Source: Billgrantia pellis (GTDB lineage Bacteria; Pseudomonadota; Gammaproteobacteria; Pseudomonadales; Halomonadaceae). From it: a stretch of DNA of 64,000 nucleotides. Location of the stretch: positions 372,001 through 436,000 of the forward strand of contig NZ_VTPY01000004.1 in the NCBI RefSeq assembly GCF_008297955.1, in the 5' to 3' direction. This document shows, piece by piece, positions 1 through 8,404 of this stretch. The notes beneath the pieces were generated by a model. The model did not search any database, had not been told where the DNA came from, and worked only from the letters and a program-made list of their open reading frames with translations. The translations under genes were made by a program, and so were the position numbers. Every line of letters starts with the position of its first letter. The first letter of the stretch is position 1.

Positions 1-220
1 ACCGTATGTCAGGGCTCTGGGAAAGCGCCTTCTCTATCAACGCAGTCAGCCCGGGATCATGATAACGCTCCCACCAGTGCGGTGATGGCCGATGCCAACC
101 CGTGTCCATGGCCCCAAGCGATTCGGGGGTATGCAAAGTGGCTCGAGGATGACCCACATCCCCCATGCTGGCGCAGCCCGAAAGCGCCACCACGAATACC
201 AGGCTCCATAGGTGTCTCAT
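1..220 (-). CDS. Outer-membrane efflux lipoprotein, NodT/OprM-like (5' part only)
   Basis: The minus strand from position 220 reads MRHLWSLVFVVALSGCAS, a lipoprotein signal peptide with lipobox LSGC, so the mature protein should be lipidated at Cys16. It continues with WWERYHDPGLTALIEKAL, which fits the start of the outer-membrane factor of RND or MFS tripartite pumps (NodT family), where a W-x-x-F/Y-x-D-P-x-L-x-x-L-I pattern is usual. Only 73 codons are in the window; the rest runs off the left edge. The gene is divergent from the TetR regulator at 307, and the shared spacer holds two operator-like palindromes, so the regulator probably represses it. The family call rests on a short N-terminus only. 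Confidence 0.7.
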   Translation of the reverse strand, partial: MRHLWSLVFVVALSGCASMGDVGHPRATLHTPESLGAMDTGWHRPSPHWWERYHDPGLTALIEKALSQSPDIR

Positions 221-233
221 TGATCAGCCCCAA

Positions 234-282
234 TCTAACATTGTTAGACAACAAGGCCGCATGCTAGACTAACAGTGTTAGA
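234..282. promoter_or_regulatory. Two TetR-type palindromic operators
   Basis: TCTAACATTGTTAGA (234-248) is a perfect 7-bp inverted repeat around one central base. ACTAACAGTGTTAGA (268-282) contains the perfect repeat CTAACA-G-TGTTAG. Both share the half-site CTAACA and their centres are 34 bp apart. They lie between the divergent efflux lipoprotein gene and tetR, where a TetR repressor would control both promoters. Confidence 0.75.
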
Positions 283-306
283 TGTCAACCCTCGAAGAGG
301 AAGAAC

Positions 307-957
307 ATGGCGACAAAGGCACCTAGAATCGAACGCGCCAAGGTCATTGGGACCGCACTGGCGCTACTCGACCGGTATGGGATTGAAGGATTGACGATGC
401 GAAAGCTGGCACAAGCGCTCCAGATACAAGCCCCTTCGTTGTATTGGCACTTCGAGAGTAAACAGTCGCTTATCGATGGAATGGCCGATGCCCTGGTTGA
501 CGCTGTGGCACGGGATCTACCTGAAGCACAGCCATGGGAAGAGCGCGTTCGACAAGTCGCCGTAGAACTTCGACTCGCGCTGTTGCAGCATCGCGATGGC
601 GCACGAGTGTTCGCCGGCACCTATGTCGTTACCGACAACGTGTTGCGCACTGGCGAAGCCATGATCTCCGCTTTCATGCAAGCGGGGGCGGATGCGGAGC
701 TCGCCGCCACCTCCAGTTTCACCGTGACCTACTATGTGCTGGGCCTGGTGATGGAGGAGCAAGCACTGGGTCCCGAAAGCACTCTGGACCTGGCCGCACG
801 CAAACAGACGTTTCTCGACTCGGCGCGAGAGAAATACCCGCATAGCTGGGCCGCACGCGAAGCGATCTTTTCCGAAGATTTCAATGCTCGCTTTGAGACT
901 GGCCTGGATTTGCTCATTGCAGGTATCAAGCAACGAATCGTCGCAGATCATCCTTGA
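307..957 (+). CDS. TetR/AcrR-family transcriptional repressor
   Basis: This 216-residue protein has the size and layout of TetR repressors. The N-terminal helix-turn-helix spans about residues 10-55 and includes LTMRKLAQALQIQAPSLYWH, very like the recognition region of class TetR and its relatives. The C-terminal half is the ligand-binding and dimerisation domain. AGAGGAAGAAC lies just before the ATG and supports this start. It probably represses itself and the divergent efflux gene through the two palindromes at 234-282. The ligand is unknown; the link with an efflux lipoprotein suggests a drug or other toxic compound. Confidence 0.9.
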   Translation: MATKAPRIERAKVIGTALALLDRYGIEGLTMRKLAQALQIQAPSLYWHFESKQSLIDGMADALVDAVARDLPEAQPWEERVRQVAVELRLALLQHRDGARVFAGTYVVTDNVLRTGEAMISAFMQAGADAELAATSSFTVTYYVLGLVMEEQALGPESTLDLAARKQTFLDSAREKYPHSWAAREAIFSEDFNARFETGLDLLIAGIKQRIVADHP

Positions 958-989
958 TCCTTGGCTGTCACTCTTCAGAGGAAGGGTAT

Positions 990-1358
990 ATGCATATCGA
1001 CACCAGCCACTTTCCAAGGGTTTGGATATCTTCTACTGGGCCATCCAATTGGGAATCGGAACTGGAGAGCCTGCTGCACCAGGGCGACCGTTTCGTCCTA
1101 CTGACGCGCGAGGTACCGGGCAAGGGGCAGGAAGCCGCGCCAGAAGAGAGAAAGCGCGCCGCTCTGTGGCTCAAACGCAACCGGGAACCCCTCAAGCAAG
1201 TGTGCGCAGGTAGCATCGTCGTCGTCACGAACCCAACCGTTGCGCTATCCCTCCGTGTCGCCTTGGCCCCTCTGGGCAAGGCTTTCGGTTATCCCATCCG
1301 GGTCGTAGAAGAGAGTTCTATCGAAACTGAAATCAATCGCTTACTCGAGAACTCGTGA
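990..1358 (+). CDS. Conserved hypothetical protein, about 122 aa
   Basis: I do not recognise the family. An in-frame ATG exists at 954, but the ATG at 990 has a good ribosome-binding site (GAGGAAGGG, 7-8 bases upstream) and is preferred. The protein has no signal peptide or membrane segment. The last 60 residues alternate beta-like and helical stretches (CAGSIVVVTNPTVAL, then LGKAFGYPIRVVEE), which suggests a small alpha/beta fold with a STAS-like look; this is only an impression. It starts 32 bp after tetR and may be co-transcribed with it. Confidence 0.55.
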   Translation: MHIDTSHFPRVWISSTGPSNWESELESLLHQGDRFVLLTREVPGKGQEAAPEERKRAALWLKRNREPLKQVCAGSIVVVTNPTVALSLRVALAPLGKAFGYPIRVVEESSIETEINRLLENS

Positions 1359-1977
1359 CTCGAACTCTTCTGATAGCGTGGTTCGCGCCTGACCATTAGC
1401 GAGCCGTTGCCCACGCGCCGGAGCGAAATGCGTGGCATCATGGCGGTGAACAGGGTGGGCCCACCTTTGCATCCCGTGGGCGGGGGCATCTCGACAGTAC
1501 CGTGGCCCCGTGATATGCCTACCGTGTGTTTGCTACCGCAGCGGAATGTCCGCCATGGCCTTTCATAACCCCGACCCGAAAATGCGTGACATCGAGCAAC
1601 GCAATGCCCGGTTGCGCGCCGGATTCTTTGCCAAGCTGTTTGGCGGTGCCTGGCGTGGATTTCGCAACGCCTTGTCACGCCCGCGATTCCAGCGCCGTCG
1701 ACGTCAACCTTGAGGCCGTTCCTCTGCGCTTTCCAATCAACAGCGCCTCGTCACGGTGAGTCATTCGACACGTCGCGTCACGGGGCAAACGTTACTGGTG
1801 CGGTTGCCAAGCGACTGCAGTTAAATTGCTGCAAGCTGCCGGAGCGGTGGGCAGCGACACCGAGATGATCGAGCGCCAGTTCTGTAAGCGATAGCTGGCA
1901 CCGGCGTAAGCGATCTCTCAAAGCCTCGTAATCGAGCGGCTTGGCTCGTGCCTCGTCCTTTTTTCACAGGAATTCAC
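1359..1977. other. Mostly non-coding stretch
   Basis: No well-supported gene apart from one doubtful small frame at 1546-1713. No tRNA-like cloverleaf, clear terminator or repeat family was seen. It separates the TetR region from the methyltransferase gene. Confidence 0.5.
1546..1713 (+). CDS. Possible small basic protein (doubtful)
   Basis: A frame of 55 codons starts MSAMAFHNPDPKMRDIEQRN and ends in an Arg-rich tail (RPRFQRRRRQP). The middle (LFGGAWRGFRNAL) is amphipathic, and the protein is faintly like the small Arg-rich DUF1127-type proteins. The ribosome-binding site is poor, and other frames over the same bases are open too. Kept only because no other gene explains this stretch. Confidence 0.25.
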   Translation: MSAMAFHNPDPKMRDIEQRNARLRAGFFAKLFGGAWRGFRNALSRPRFQRRRRQP

Positions 1978-2709
1978 ATGGCACAGAACCTATACGATGA
2001 TCCGACGTTCTTCGCTGGATACAGCCAGCTCCCAAGGCAGGTCCACGGGCTGGAGGGTGCTCCGGAATGGAACGTCATCAAGGCTATGCTGCCGCCCTTG
2101 GAAGGTAAGCGTGTCGCTGATCTGGGCTGCGGTTTTGGCTGGGCCACCAGATGGATGCGACAGCAAGGGGCCGCGTCCGTAACGGGATACGATCTATCCG
2201 AAAAGATGATCGGTCGCGCCCGCGCCGAAACAAACGACGAGGCGATCGACTATCGGATTGCCGATCTCGATACGCTTGAACTTCCAGTAGACAGCTTCGA
2301 CCTTATCTACAGTGCCCTGACGTTTCATTATGTCGCAGATTTCGCCCGTCTCGTCAGTATGATGCATCGGGCTCTGGCACCCGGCGGCGCGCTGGTATTC
2401 ACCATTGAGCATCCGATTTTCATGGCCGCATCGCAGCCAGGTTGGATCGAGGATGCACAGGGGCGCAAGACATGGCCAGTCAATAGCTATGCGATCGAAG
2501 GCGAACGCCGCACCAATTGGTTTGTCGACGGCGTTCTGAAATATCACCGGACTGTCGGCACGACGCTGAACACTCTCATTCGACAGGGGTTCCAGATAGA
2601 TCGGGTTGAGGAATTCGCCCCTACCGCGACTCAGATCAGTGAGCAGCCAAGTCTCGCCGAAGAATTGGAGCGTCCCATGATGCTCCTGATCGCCGCTCAC
2701 ACCAGCTAA
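1978..2709 (+). CDS. Class I SAM-dependent methyltransferase
   Basis: The 243-residue protein contains the SAM-binding motif I VADLGCGFGWATRWM at about residues 51-65, followed by an acidic end of strand 2 (VTGYDLSEKMI) and a post-motif FDLIYSALTFHYVADF. This is the Methyltransf_11/25 pattern of small-molecule methylases. The start at 1978 is chosen over 1948 because CACAGGAATTCAC precedes it. A strong hairpin follows the stop, so it is probably a single-gene transcript. The substrate is unknown; the neighbours give no clue. Confidence 0.85.
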   Translation: MAQNLYDDPTFFAGYSQLPRQVHGLEGAPEWNVIKAMLPPLEGKRVADLGCGFGWATRWMRQQGAASVTGYDLSEKMIGRARAETNDEAIDYRIADLDTLELPVDSFDLIYSALTFHYVADFARLVSMMHRALAPGGALVFTIEHPIFMAASQPGWIEDAQGRKTWPVNSYAIEGERRTNWFVDGVLKYHRTVGTTLNTLIRQGFQIDRVEEFAPTATQISEQPSLAEELERPMMLLIAAHTS

Positions 2710-2715
2710 CTGGAT

Positions 2716-2747
2716 GGTGGGCTGCCTTCGCCTTCTGGCAGCCCACC
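2716..2747 (+). terminator. Rho-independent terminator-like hairpin
   Basis: GGTGGGCTGCC (2716-2726) pairs perfectly with GGCAGCCCACC (2737-2747) around a 10-base loop. The T tract is weak (CTCTCGATTT). It sits 7 bases after the methyltransferase stop. Confidence 0.6.
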
Positions 2748-2839
2748 GTCCTCTCGATTTCGATTGCGAAGAAGCGTGCCAGCGGGAGCACGGCGGCGAC
2801 TGGCAGCGCAGGCTGCGCACCATGTCAACGAGGCATTGA

Positions 2840-3016
2840 ATGACGAAGGAGATCGAAAGCCCGTGCGTCTCGGTATGCCAACTGAAAGGGGATCTCTGCA
2901 TCGGCTGCGGCCGCACGATGGAAGAGATACGCCACTGGAAAGCCATGAAGCGGCCGGAAAAGAGAAAAACGGTGAAGCGCGCCGAGGAGCGCTTGAAGAA
3001 GTTACTGCGAGATTGA
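2840..3016 (+). CDS. DUF1289-family small Cys-rich protein
   Basis: A 58-residue reading frame begins MTKEIESPCVSVCQLKGDLC and continues with IGCGRTMEEIRHWKAM. The spacing of four cysteines (C9, C13, C20, C23) followed by GRTxEEIxxW is the hallmark of DUF1289 (Fe-S-type small proteins such as YdhL), whose function is unknown but which probably bind a metal. The tail is Lys/Arg-rich (KRPEKRKTVKRAEERLKK). The gene lies upstream of the HD hydrolase gene on the same strand. Its short length makes it easy to overlook. Confidence 0.85.
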   Translation: MTKEIESPCVSVCQLKGDLCIGCGRTMEEIRHWKAMKRPEKRKTVKRAEERLKKLLRD

Positions 3017-3104
3017 TGCCCTTTAACGAATCCGAGGCGCAGGGAACGCTGGCATCATGATGGTGGAAGATGAGAGTGAAGGTGGAGCGGAGGGAACTGC
3101 TGGA

Positions 3105-3647
3105 ATGGACGACATGATCGAACGCGCGGCACTGTTCAGCCGGGCCGCCCATCAAGCCGTTGGGCAGCGACGCAAGTACACCGGCGAGTCCTACTGGCAC
3201 CACCCGGTGGCCGTCGCGGAGAGGGTGTCGGCCGTGGAGACAGCGACAGTGGAAATGATCGCCGCCGCCCACCTGCACGATGTGCTCGAGGATACCGCGG
3301 TGACGGCGCTGGATATCGAGGCGTGCTTCGGCGAGCGAGTGGCCGTTCTGGTCCTGGAGCTGACGGATCAATTCGTCGATCCCGAAATCGGCAATCGCGC
3401 TCACCGCAAGGCGCTGGAGCGCGACAGGCTGGCGCAGGTCTCCCCCGAGGCGCAGACCATCAAGTACGCCGACTTGATCGACAACACTTACAGCATCGTC
3501 GCGCGGGCCCGTGGCTTCGCTCGAGTCTATCTGGCCGAGAAGCGCCGACTTCTGGAAGTGATGACAGCGGGTGATCCGGCACTGAGGCGCCAGGCATGGC
3601 GCGTATTGGTTGAAGGCGAGGCGAAGATTCGCGGCGTTGCGAGATAA
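3105..3647 (+). CDS. Small HD-domain phosphohydrolase (MESH1/SpoT-hydrolase-like)
   Basis: The protein has the metal-dependent HD fold of (p)ppGpp hydrolases: RRKYTGESYWHHP near residue 22, then AAAHLHDVLEDT (His58-Asp59 with Glu62-Asp63), then QTIKYADLIDNT with a conserved Asp. In SpoT and MESH1 these residues hold Mn2+ and cleave the 3'-pyrophosphate of ppGpp. No synthetase, TGS or ACT domain follows, so it is a stand-alone 180-residue hydrolase, possibly a small alarmone hydrolase. An ATG pair at 3057-3062 is also in frame, but the start at 3105 has GGAGGG 10 bases upstream and begins at the conserved region. Activity on ppGpp is inferred, not shown. Confidence 0.8.
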   Translation: MDDMIERAALFSRAAHQAVGQRRKYTGESYWHHPVAVAERVSAVETATVEMIAAAHLHDVLEDTAVTALDIEACFGERVAVLVLELTDQFVDPEIGNRAHRKALERDRLAQVSPEAQTIKYADLIDNTYSIVARARGFARVYLAEKRRLLEVMTAGDPALRRQAWRVLVEGEAKIRGVAR

Positions 3648-4016
3648 ACGGCGACAGCCGCCCGAGCCCCATCGCTACACGCAAGTGTGACCGTGCAAAA
3701 GTTGCCGCTACGAGACGCCCGGATCAGTACCCGCCACACCGTTCTGAATCAGTTCATGGCCAGACCATGGCGGCCCTCAGTGCAGCACCTACACTATCCG
3801 GTAATGGCGCGAGCAGGCCCGGGAGCCAACTGCGGACAGATATTCCATTCACCCCTGCTACGTCGGGCAAATATTCTGTCTTCCGATCAAAATATAGCGT
3901 CTTTATCTTAATTTTCAGCAGGTAGCCGATTTTCTGGGAAGTGCTGATAAACTCCGACCATGACAGGCTCTGCCCCGCGGCGGAGCTTTCCATTTTCCAT
4001 CGGCAGGGAGACCTTC
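3648..4016. other. Intergenic stretch
   Basis: No gene, RNA structure or repeat that I can support. The distal part (3840-3920) is AT-rich compared with its surroundings and probably holds the promoter of the following dehydrogenase gene, but I cannot fix its elements. Confidence 0.4.
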
Positions 4017-5258
4017 ATGGCCCGCAATATCATCGTTCTTGGTGCCGGCATGGTCGGCGTTTCCGTGGCCTGGCATCTGGTGCGTCGTGGTCATGACGTC
4101 ACGCTGGTGGACCGCCGTGAGCCGGGGCTCGAGACCTCCTTCGGCAATGCCGGCATCATCCAGCGCGAGGCGGTGCGCCCCTACGCCTTCCCCCGCGATA
4201 TCGCCACCCTGCTGCGGGTGGTGCCCAACCGCCAGGTGGACATCCGCTACCGCCCCACCGGCATGCTGAGCGCGGCGGGCCCGCTGCTGGACTACTGGTT
4301 GAACTCGAGCGGAAAGCGCTACGAGCGCATCGTTACCGAGTGGGCGTCGCTGATCATGCGCTGCCAGGATGCCCACGCCCCGATGATCGAGGCCGCCGGC
4401 GCCGAGGCGCTGGTGCGCAAGGGCGGCTGGCTGGAGCTTTACCGCACCCAAAAGGAGTTGGAGGAGCGCCAGAAAGAAGCCCAGGAGAACCACGAGCGCT
4501 TCGGAGTGGAGTATGAAGTGCTGGACGCCGAGGCGCTCTACGACAAGGAGCCGCATCTGGGCAAGGGGCTGGTCGGGGCGATCCACTGGACGCAACCCTG
4601 GATGGTCTCGGACCCGGGCGGCCTGGTGCAGGCGTACGCCCGCAGCTTTGCCGAACAGGGCGGCCAGGTGATGAAGGCCAGCGTCGAGGACGTGCTCCAA
4701 GTAGAAGGCGGCTGGCGGGTCAATACCAGTGAAGGCCCCATGGAGGCGGATGAGGTGGTGGTGGCCCTGGGGCCCTGGGCCGGAGAACTGCTGGGCAGGC
4801 TGGGCATGAAAGTGCCACTGTTCGTGAAGCGCGGCTACCACATGCACTACTCCGCCGAAGGAGAAGCCAAGCTCAACCACTGGGTGATGGACGCCGAGAA
4901 GGGCTTCCTGCTCGAACCGATGCGCGCCGGCATTCGCCTGACCACCGGCGCTGAGTTGGCCGACCTGGAATCGCCGCCCCAGTACAAGCAGCTGGCCGCC
5001 GCCGAGAAGGTGGCACGCAAGCTGTTCCCGCTGGGCAAGCGCCGCGACAGTCAGCCCTGGAAAGGCGCCCGCCCCTGCCTGCCCGACATGAAGCCGGTGA
5101 TCGGTCCCGCCCCCAACAAGGATGGGCTGTGGCTCGCCTTCGGCCATGGCCACCAGGGCTTCACCCTCGGCCCAGCCACCGGTGAACTGCTCGCCCAGAT
5201 GATGGATGGCGAAGAACCCGCGGTGGATATGGCACCGTTCCGGGTTGATCGTTTCTGA
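4017..5258 (+). CDS. FAD-dependent D-amino-acid dehydrogenase-like oxidoreductase
   Basis: This is a DAO-family flavoprotein of 413 residues. The dinucleotide-binding motif VLGAGMVGVSVAWHL lies at about residues 6-20, with the acidic strand end at VTLVDRR. The C-terminal GLWLAFGHGHQGFTLGPATG is the usual FAD-contacting motif near the end of DadA and glycine-oxidase-type enzymes. It should oxidise a D-amino or imino acid and pass electrons to the quinone pool, but no alanine racemase (dadX) or lrp-type gene lies beside it, so the substrate may not be D-alanine. Start chosen by GGCAGGGAG 7 bases upstream. A clear terminator follows, so it is probably monocistronic. Confidence 0.85.
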   Translation: MARNIIVLGAGMVGVSVAWHLVRRGHDVTLVDRREPGLETSFGNAGIIQREAVRPYAFPRDIATLLRVVPNRQVDIRYRPTGMLSAAGPLLDYWLNSSGKRYERIVTEWASLIMRCQDAHAPMIEAAGAEALVRKGGWLELYRTQKELEERQKEAQENHERFGVEYEVLDAEALYDKEPHLGKGLVGAIHWTQPWMVSDPGGLVQAYARSFAEQGGQVMKASVEDVLQVEGGWRVNTSEGPMEADEVVVALGPWAGELLGRLGMKVPLFVKRGYHMHYSAEGEAKLNHWVMDAEKGFLLEPMRAGIRLTTGAELADLESPPQYKQLAAAEKVARKLFPLGKRRDSQPWKGARPCLPDMKPVIGPAPNKDGLWLAFGHGHQGFTLGPATGELLAQMMDGEEPAVDMAPFRVDRF

Positions 5259-5278
5259 AAGCAAGGCCATAACGAAAA

Positions 5279-5307
5279 CGGGCGCCCTTGAGGCGCCCGC
5301 TTTTTTC
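5279..5307 (+). terminator. Rho-independent terminator
   Basis: CGGGCGCC (5279-5286) pairs with GGCGCCCG (5292-5299) around a 5-base loop and is followed by CTTTTTTCT. It ends the dehydrogenase transcript. The base composition drops sharply soon after it. Confidence 0.9.
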
Positions 5308-5765
5308 TACTTCACGCTCTGTCGGCCTGGCCAGCCTCACCGGCATAGGTAATCGCCTCAATCAGCCAAAGGCCGAAAATTCCGGCGCATCCTTATTTAA
5401 TCTCAGGATATTCGTTCATGCTATGTTCAAGCGAATGAACAATTAAACTCTTACATGCCTAATCCTTCCGCAAGCTCCCGCATACTTTCTAACAATCAGT
5501 TTGAACGACGTCCGCACGAAAAATGGAAACTTAAATCTGCATCCATGACTCACCCCAACAAATATTTAACATAACGCCAACTATCTGACTGAGATATAAC
5601 GGATGTAACCCCTAAGTGGTCAGCTCAGACATTGCACGAGCCAGTGACTAACTTTAGTCTAAGAGGCTCAATAGATGTTGAATCTTCATATAGGATGAAA
5701 TATAATAAGATTTAGATCTTAATTAAATAGAATTAATTATATCACAGCATCAAATAAGGGAAAAT
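5308..5765. other. AT-rich leader of the foreign ATPase gene
   Basis: From about 5380 the sequence becomes strikingly AT-rich, unlike the flanking genome, and stays so to about 7400. No gene was found here. GTTCAT and ATGAAC form a short inverted repeat at about 5414-5440. The stretch 5680-5760 is almost all A and T and probably contains the promoter of the ATPase gene. Confidence 0.5.
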
Positions 5766-7298
5766 ATGACTGACAAAATACTAAAACTTCGAGAAGTAAT
5801 CACAGAAAACTTGCGGATCCAAAGGCACAGTGATTCCGTAACCTATGTAGACACCGACTCACTAATTTTTGATTTGCGAGCCAAGCAAAACCATGCAGTG
5901 TTTGCTCGTAGGGGTTGCGGTAAAACTCTTTTAATGTTCAAATCTGCCGAACAAGCTTCTGATGAGACACGCACAATCTATTTAAATTGCGAAGATTTCA
6001 AAAGGCATAGCTTTCCGGATGTACTGCTAGAAATTTTAGAATCTGTTTTTTTCGAATTACAGCAAAACTGCACAGGCTGGTTTGGAAAGAAAAAAAGGCT
6101 CCGACAAATAGTTCAAGAAGTCATTTCAGATATTAGCAGCATCAAGGAAAGGCCTGACGAGACCAGCAAGCAAATCACAATCGAAGAGAACAGAAAAAAT
6201 AGCCACACCACATCTGCTTCAGCAAGCGCCAAGCACTCCGGACTAAATTTAGGTATTAAAGCAGACAAATCTTCAGCCGCCTCTATTCGTGTGGAGCAAG
6301 CATTTCAAGAGCATCAATCAAAGCTTAAAGAACTCGACAAGAATCTACCTGGATACAAGAGAAAAATAAGGGAGTTTTTTGAAATTTCAAGCAAGGTAAA
6401 ATTTGTTTTTATTCAGATTGACGATCTTTACCACCTAGATCGTGTTCATCAAGCCTTTGTTATAGATTACGTGCACCGATTATGCAAAGATTTACCACTT
6501 TTTTTTAAAATTGCAACCTTAAGACACGCAAGCACATTGTACGTAGATCGAGATGGACAGCCGTTTGGGGCTCAGGAGCGCCATGATTTCCAGCCTGTTA
6601 GCATCGATTACGATTTTGGAGACTTTGAAAAAACACGTCGACGAAATCTTGCTATTCTTGAGGGTTTTGGAAAAATAGCAAAAATGTCAACGAAAGAAAT
6701 TTCTGAACTATTTAAAGGCCAAGGATTTTCTAGGCTTGTGATGGCAGGCGGAGGGGTGCCTCGAGATGTTATGTCACTCTTCTTAGAAATTCTTCCCTCT
6801 GTTAGTCAAGGGGATGGAAAAATCGGTAAAGATGACGTGAGAATAAGCAGTCGGTCAAATTTTGAAAGGCGGATTGAAGAATTAAAGCAGGATTCCCAAG
6901 ATCAAGAACAAGAAGGCCTCCTAAAAGGAATCTATTTAATTAGAGAATTTTGCCTTGAGCGAAAAACTAACATTTTTAATATTAGTGAAGAACTTCTTAA
7001 GAGAAATGACCAAGTTCGCGGGCTAATATATAGACTACTGGACTACAGAATTATTCATAACTGTGGATCAGCTTTAACGCACAAGTCTCAAGAGGGTACT
7101 TTTCAAGCCTTTTCTATTGACATAGGCTGCTACGCGCATCTAAGAAAACTTGAGGGCCGTTTCAATGAAATTGATGTTTCCACCCCCCAAGCAAAGGAGC
7201 GCATGCGCTCTGCACCTATACTTACTTTAGAATGGTTAACTAAAAAACAAGAGGCAGTACCTGAGGAAGACCTAGAGGATCATCTTTTGTCCGATTAG
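5766..7298 (+). CDS. P-loop ATPase of unknown function, foreign origin
   Basis: The 510-residue protein has a Walker A-like motif ARRGCGKT at residues 47-54 (Ala replaces the first Gly) and a Walker B-like FVFIQIDDLY with an Asp-Asp pair at 219-220. This resembles ORC/Cdc6- or STAND-type AAA ATPases often annotated simply as ATP-binding protein. Residues 130-170 are polar and Ser-rich, a likely linker. The C-terminal third (about 380-470) looks helical and could be a winged-helix region. No membrane segment. AAGGG lies 7 bases before the ATG. Codon use is AT-rich, unlike all neighbours, which indicates horizontal transfer. Stand-alone ATPases in such islands are frequently defence genes, but no partner gene is adjacent on this strand. 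Confidence 0.75.
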   Translation: MTDKILKLREVITENLRIQRHSDSVTYVDTDSLIFDLRAKQNHAVFARRGCGKTLLMFKSAEQASDETRTIYLNCEDFKRHSFPDVLLEILESVFFELQQNCTGWFGKKKRLRQIVQEVISDISSIKERPDETSKQITIEENRKNSHTTSASASAKHSGLNLGIKADKSSAASIRVEQAFQEHQSKLKELDKNLPGYKRKIREFFEISSKVKFVFIQIDDLYHLDRVHQAFVIDYVHRLCKDLPLFFKIATLRHASTLYVDRDGQPFGAQERHDFQPVSIDYDFGDFEKTRRRNLAILEGFGKIAKMSTKEISELFKGQGFSRLVMAGGGVPRDVMSLFLEILPSVSQGDGKIGKDDVRISSRSNFERRIEELKQDSQDQEQEGLLKGIYLIREFCLERKTNIFNISEELLKRNDQVRGLIYRLLDYRIIHNCGSALTHKSQEGTFQAFSIDIGCYAHLRKLEGRFNEIDVSTPQAKERMRSAPILTLEWLTKKQEAVPEEDLEDHLLSD

Positions 7299-7405
7299 TT
7301 TTCCATCCAATACTTCGACTCGATTCGATTTAGAATCATACTTTCACAATATCTCTTGACTTGGAAACATTGCTAGTCGAACCGCCACTGATTGTAACAA
7401 CAGAA

Positions 7406-7425
7406 AGCCCCGCTACGACGGGGCT
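7406..7425 (-). terminator. Probable old guaA terminator
   Basis: Stem AGCCCCG (7406-7412) with CGGGGCT (7419-7425). Read on the minus strand the hairpin is followed by TTTCTGTTGTT. It sits directly downstream of the decayed guaA 3' end, as expected for the terminator of the displaced gene copy. Confidence 0.65.
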
Positions 7426-7426
7426 C

Positions 7427-7660
7427 CCTCTCAATCGTCGCGGGCGGCTAGCTGCTGATGTCATACGTCAGGCGTGAGATGCCGCGGATCTCGTTGATGA
7501 TGCGGTTGGAGACTATCTCCAGCAGCTCATACAGCAGATGGGGCCCCTCCAGCGGTCATGAAGTCGATGGTTTCCACGGCGCGCAGGGCGATAACCCTTT
7601 CGTAGCGGCGGCCGTCGCCAACCATGCCGACGGATTTCACCAGCAGGGACACGGCGAGGA
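7427..7660 (-). pseudogene. guaA: Decayed duplicate of the guaA 3' end
   Basis: About 233 bases align with the last part of the intact guaA (11078-11310). My hand count gives roughly 30 differences, or 85-90% identity, plus one extra base near 7545-7552 that breaks the frame. In one frame the minus strand still reads [20 protein letters not shown], matching Gua[21 protein letters not shown]. The normal stop is lost and the final Trp codon has changed. Long identical blocks occur at 7558-7580 and 7601-7624. This is what an element inserted into the guaA 3' end leaves at its far boundary: the original end is displaced while the element supplies a new one. Confidence 0.9.
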
Positions 7661-7753
7661 TATTCGATAACTGCACCATAGAATTGGGAAATAGGAAGAA
7701 AACTACATCCCTGCGAAGACCTCCTCGCTGAAGTAATTTGCAGGACTTCACCC

Positions 7754-8404
7754 TTAGACAGCGAAAGCTAACTTCACCTGAGTTCGCGCTGTGGCCCGAC
7801 GCCATAGCCAGCCATCAAACTCCCGGCGTGGAAGCGAGAGTAGGTCAGCAGCACAACAAAATGATGCACGCAAGAAATGATAGTCGTCTCTCTCGACATC
7901 AATTGCTTTTGCGAAAGCACGAACATGGCGGTCAACTGCGATAGAGTCAATTCCAACGAGGCACGCCATATAATCGACGGTCTTCGGACCGATACCGCTG
8001 ATGGTTTGGATTGCATTGCAGAGTTCGTCGGATGCCAGACGAGTACGCAAATCCTGAACATCCTCGATGCCCCACCGCTGTAGGAAAATTACCAGTGCCT
8101 CGAAACGGCTCACTTTCTCATGATGACGCCAATTCAAGAATGCACCTGTCTCCCCATCCTGAATAATCGAGATCAATGAGGAAATCGTATGGCAGCTCGG
8201 ATGCGTCCGGAGAATGTCTAGTACCCGTGGACGTACAACAGTCGTGTAATTGAGCCCGGCTTGGAGCACCGAGTCCGCAAGAACAGCTCCTAGGTGGTCG
8301 CAGGTAACACGCGGCTGTTTCTCACCCAAGAGCACGCCTTCATCTTTCGCGTGGTTGGCGATGCGACGCGCTACGAGCAGCACCTCGATGGCGGGACTGG
8401 TCAT
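7754..8404 (-). CDS. HhH-GPD DNA glycosylase/lyase-like protein
   Basis: The 216-residue protein belongs to the helix-hairpin-helix base-excision superfamily (EndoIII/OGG/AlkA). The hairpin [17 protein letters not shown] is at about residues 135-151 and the catalytic-Asp segment [10 protein letters not shown] at 155-164. Lys141 sits where the Schiff-base lysine of EndoIII lies and Asp158 where its catalytic Asp lies, so both glycosylase and lyase chemistry are possible. It lacks the C-terminal four-Cys Fe-S loop of EndoIII. It is the last gene of a four-gene operon and overlaps the QueC-like gene by 4 bp (ATGA). OGG-like glycosylases also accompany QueC-like proteins in type IV CBASS, which suggests a defence role. 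Confidence 0.8.
   Translation of the reverse strand: MTSPAIEVLLVARRIANHAKDEGVLLGEKQPRVTCDHLGAVLADSVLQAGLNYTTVVRPRVLDILRTHPSCHTISSLISIIQDGETGAFLNWRHHEKVSRFEALVIFLQRWGIEDVQDLRTRLASDELCNAIQTISGIGPKTVDYMACLVGIDSIAVDRHVRAFAKAIDVERDDYHFLRASFCCAADLLSLPRREFDGWLWRRATARTQVKLAFAV

Noticed and set aside
3915..5270. Long minus-strand frame over the D-amino-acid dehydrogenase-like gene
   Set aside because: Antisense shadow of a certain flavoprotein gene; biased composition and no motif.
7527..7805. A 92-codon minus-strand frame
   Set aside because: Its end is a translated piece of the decayed guaA copy and its start is unrelated sequence; not a gene.
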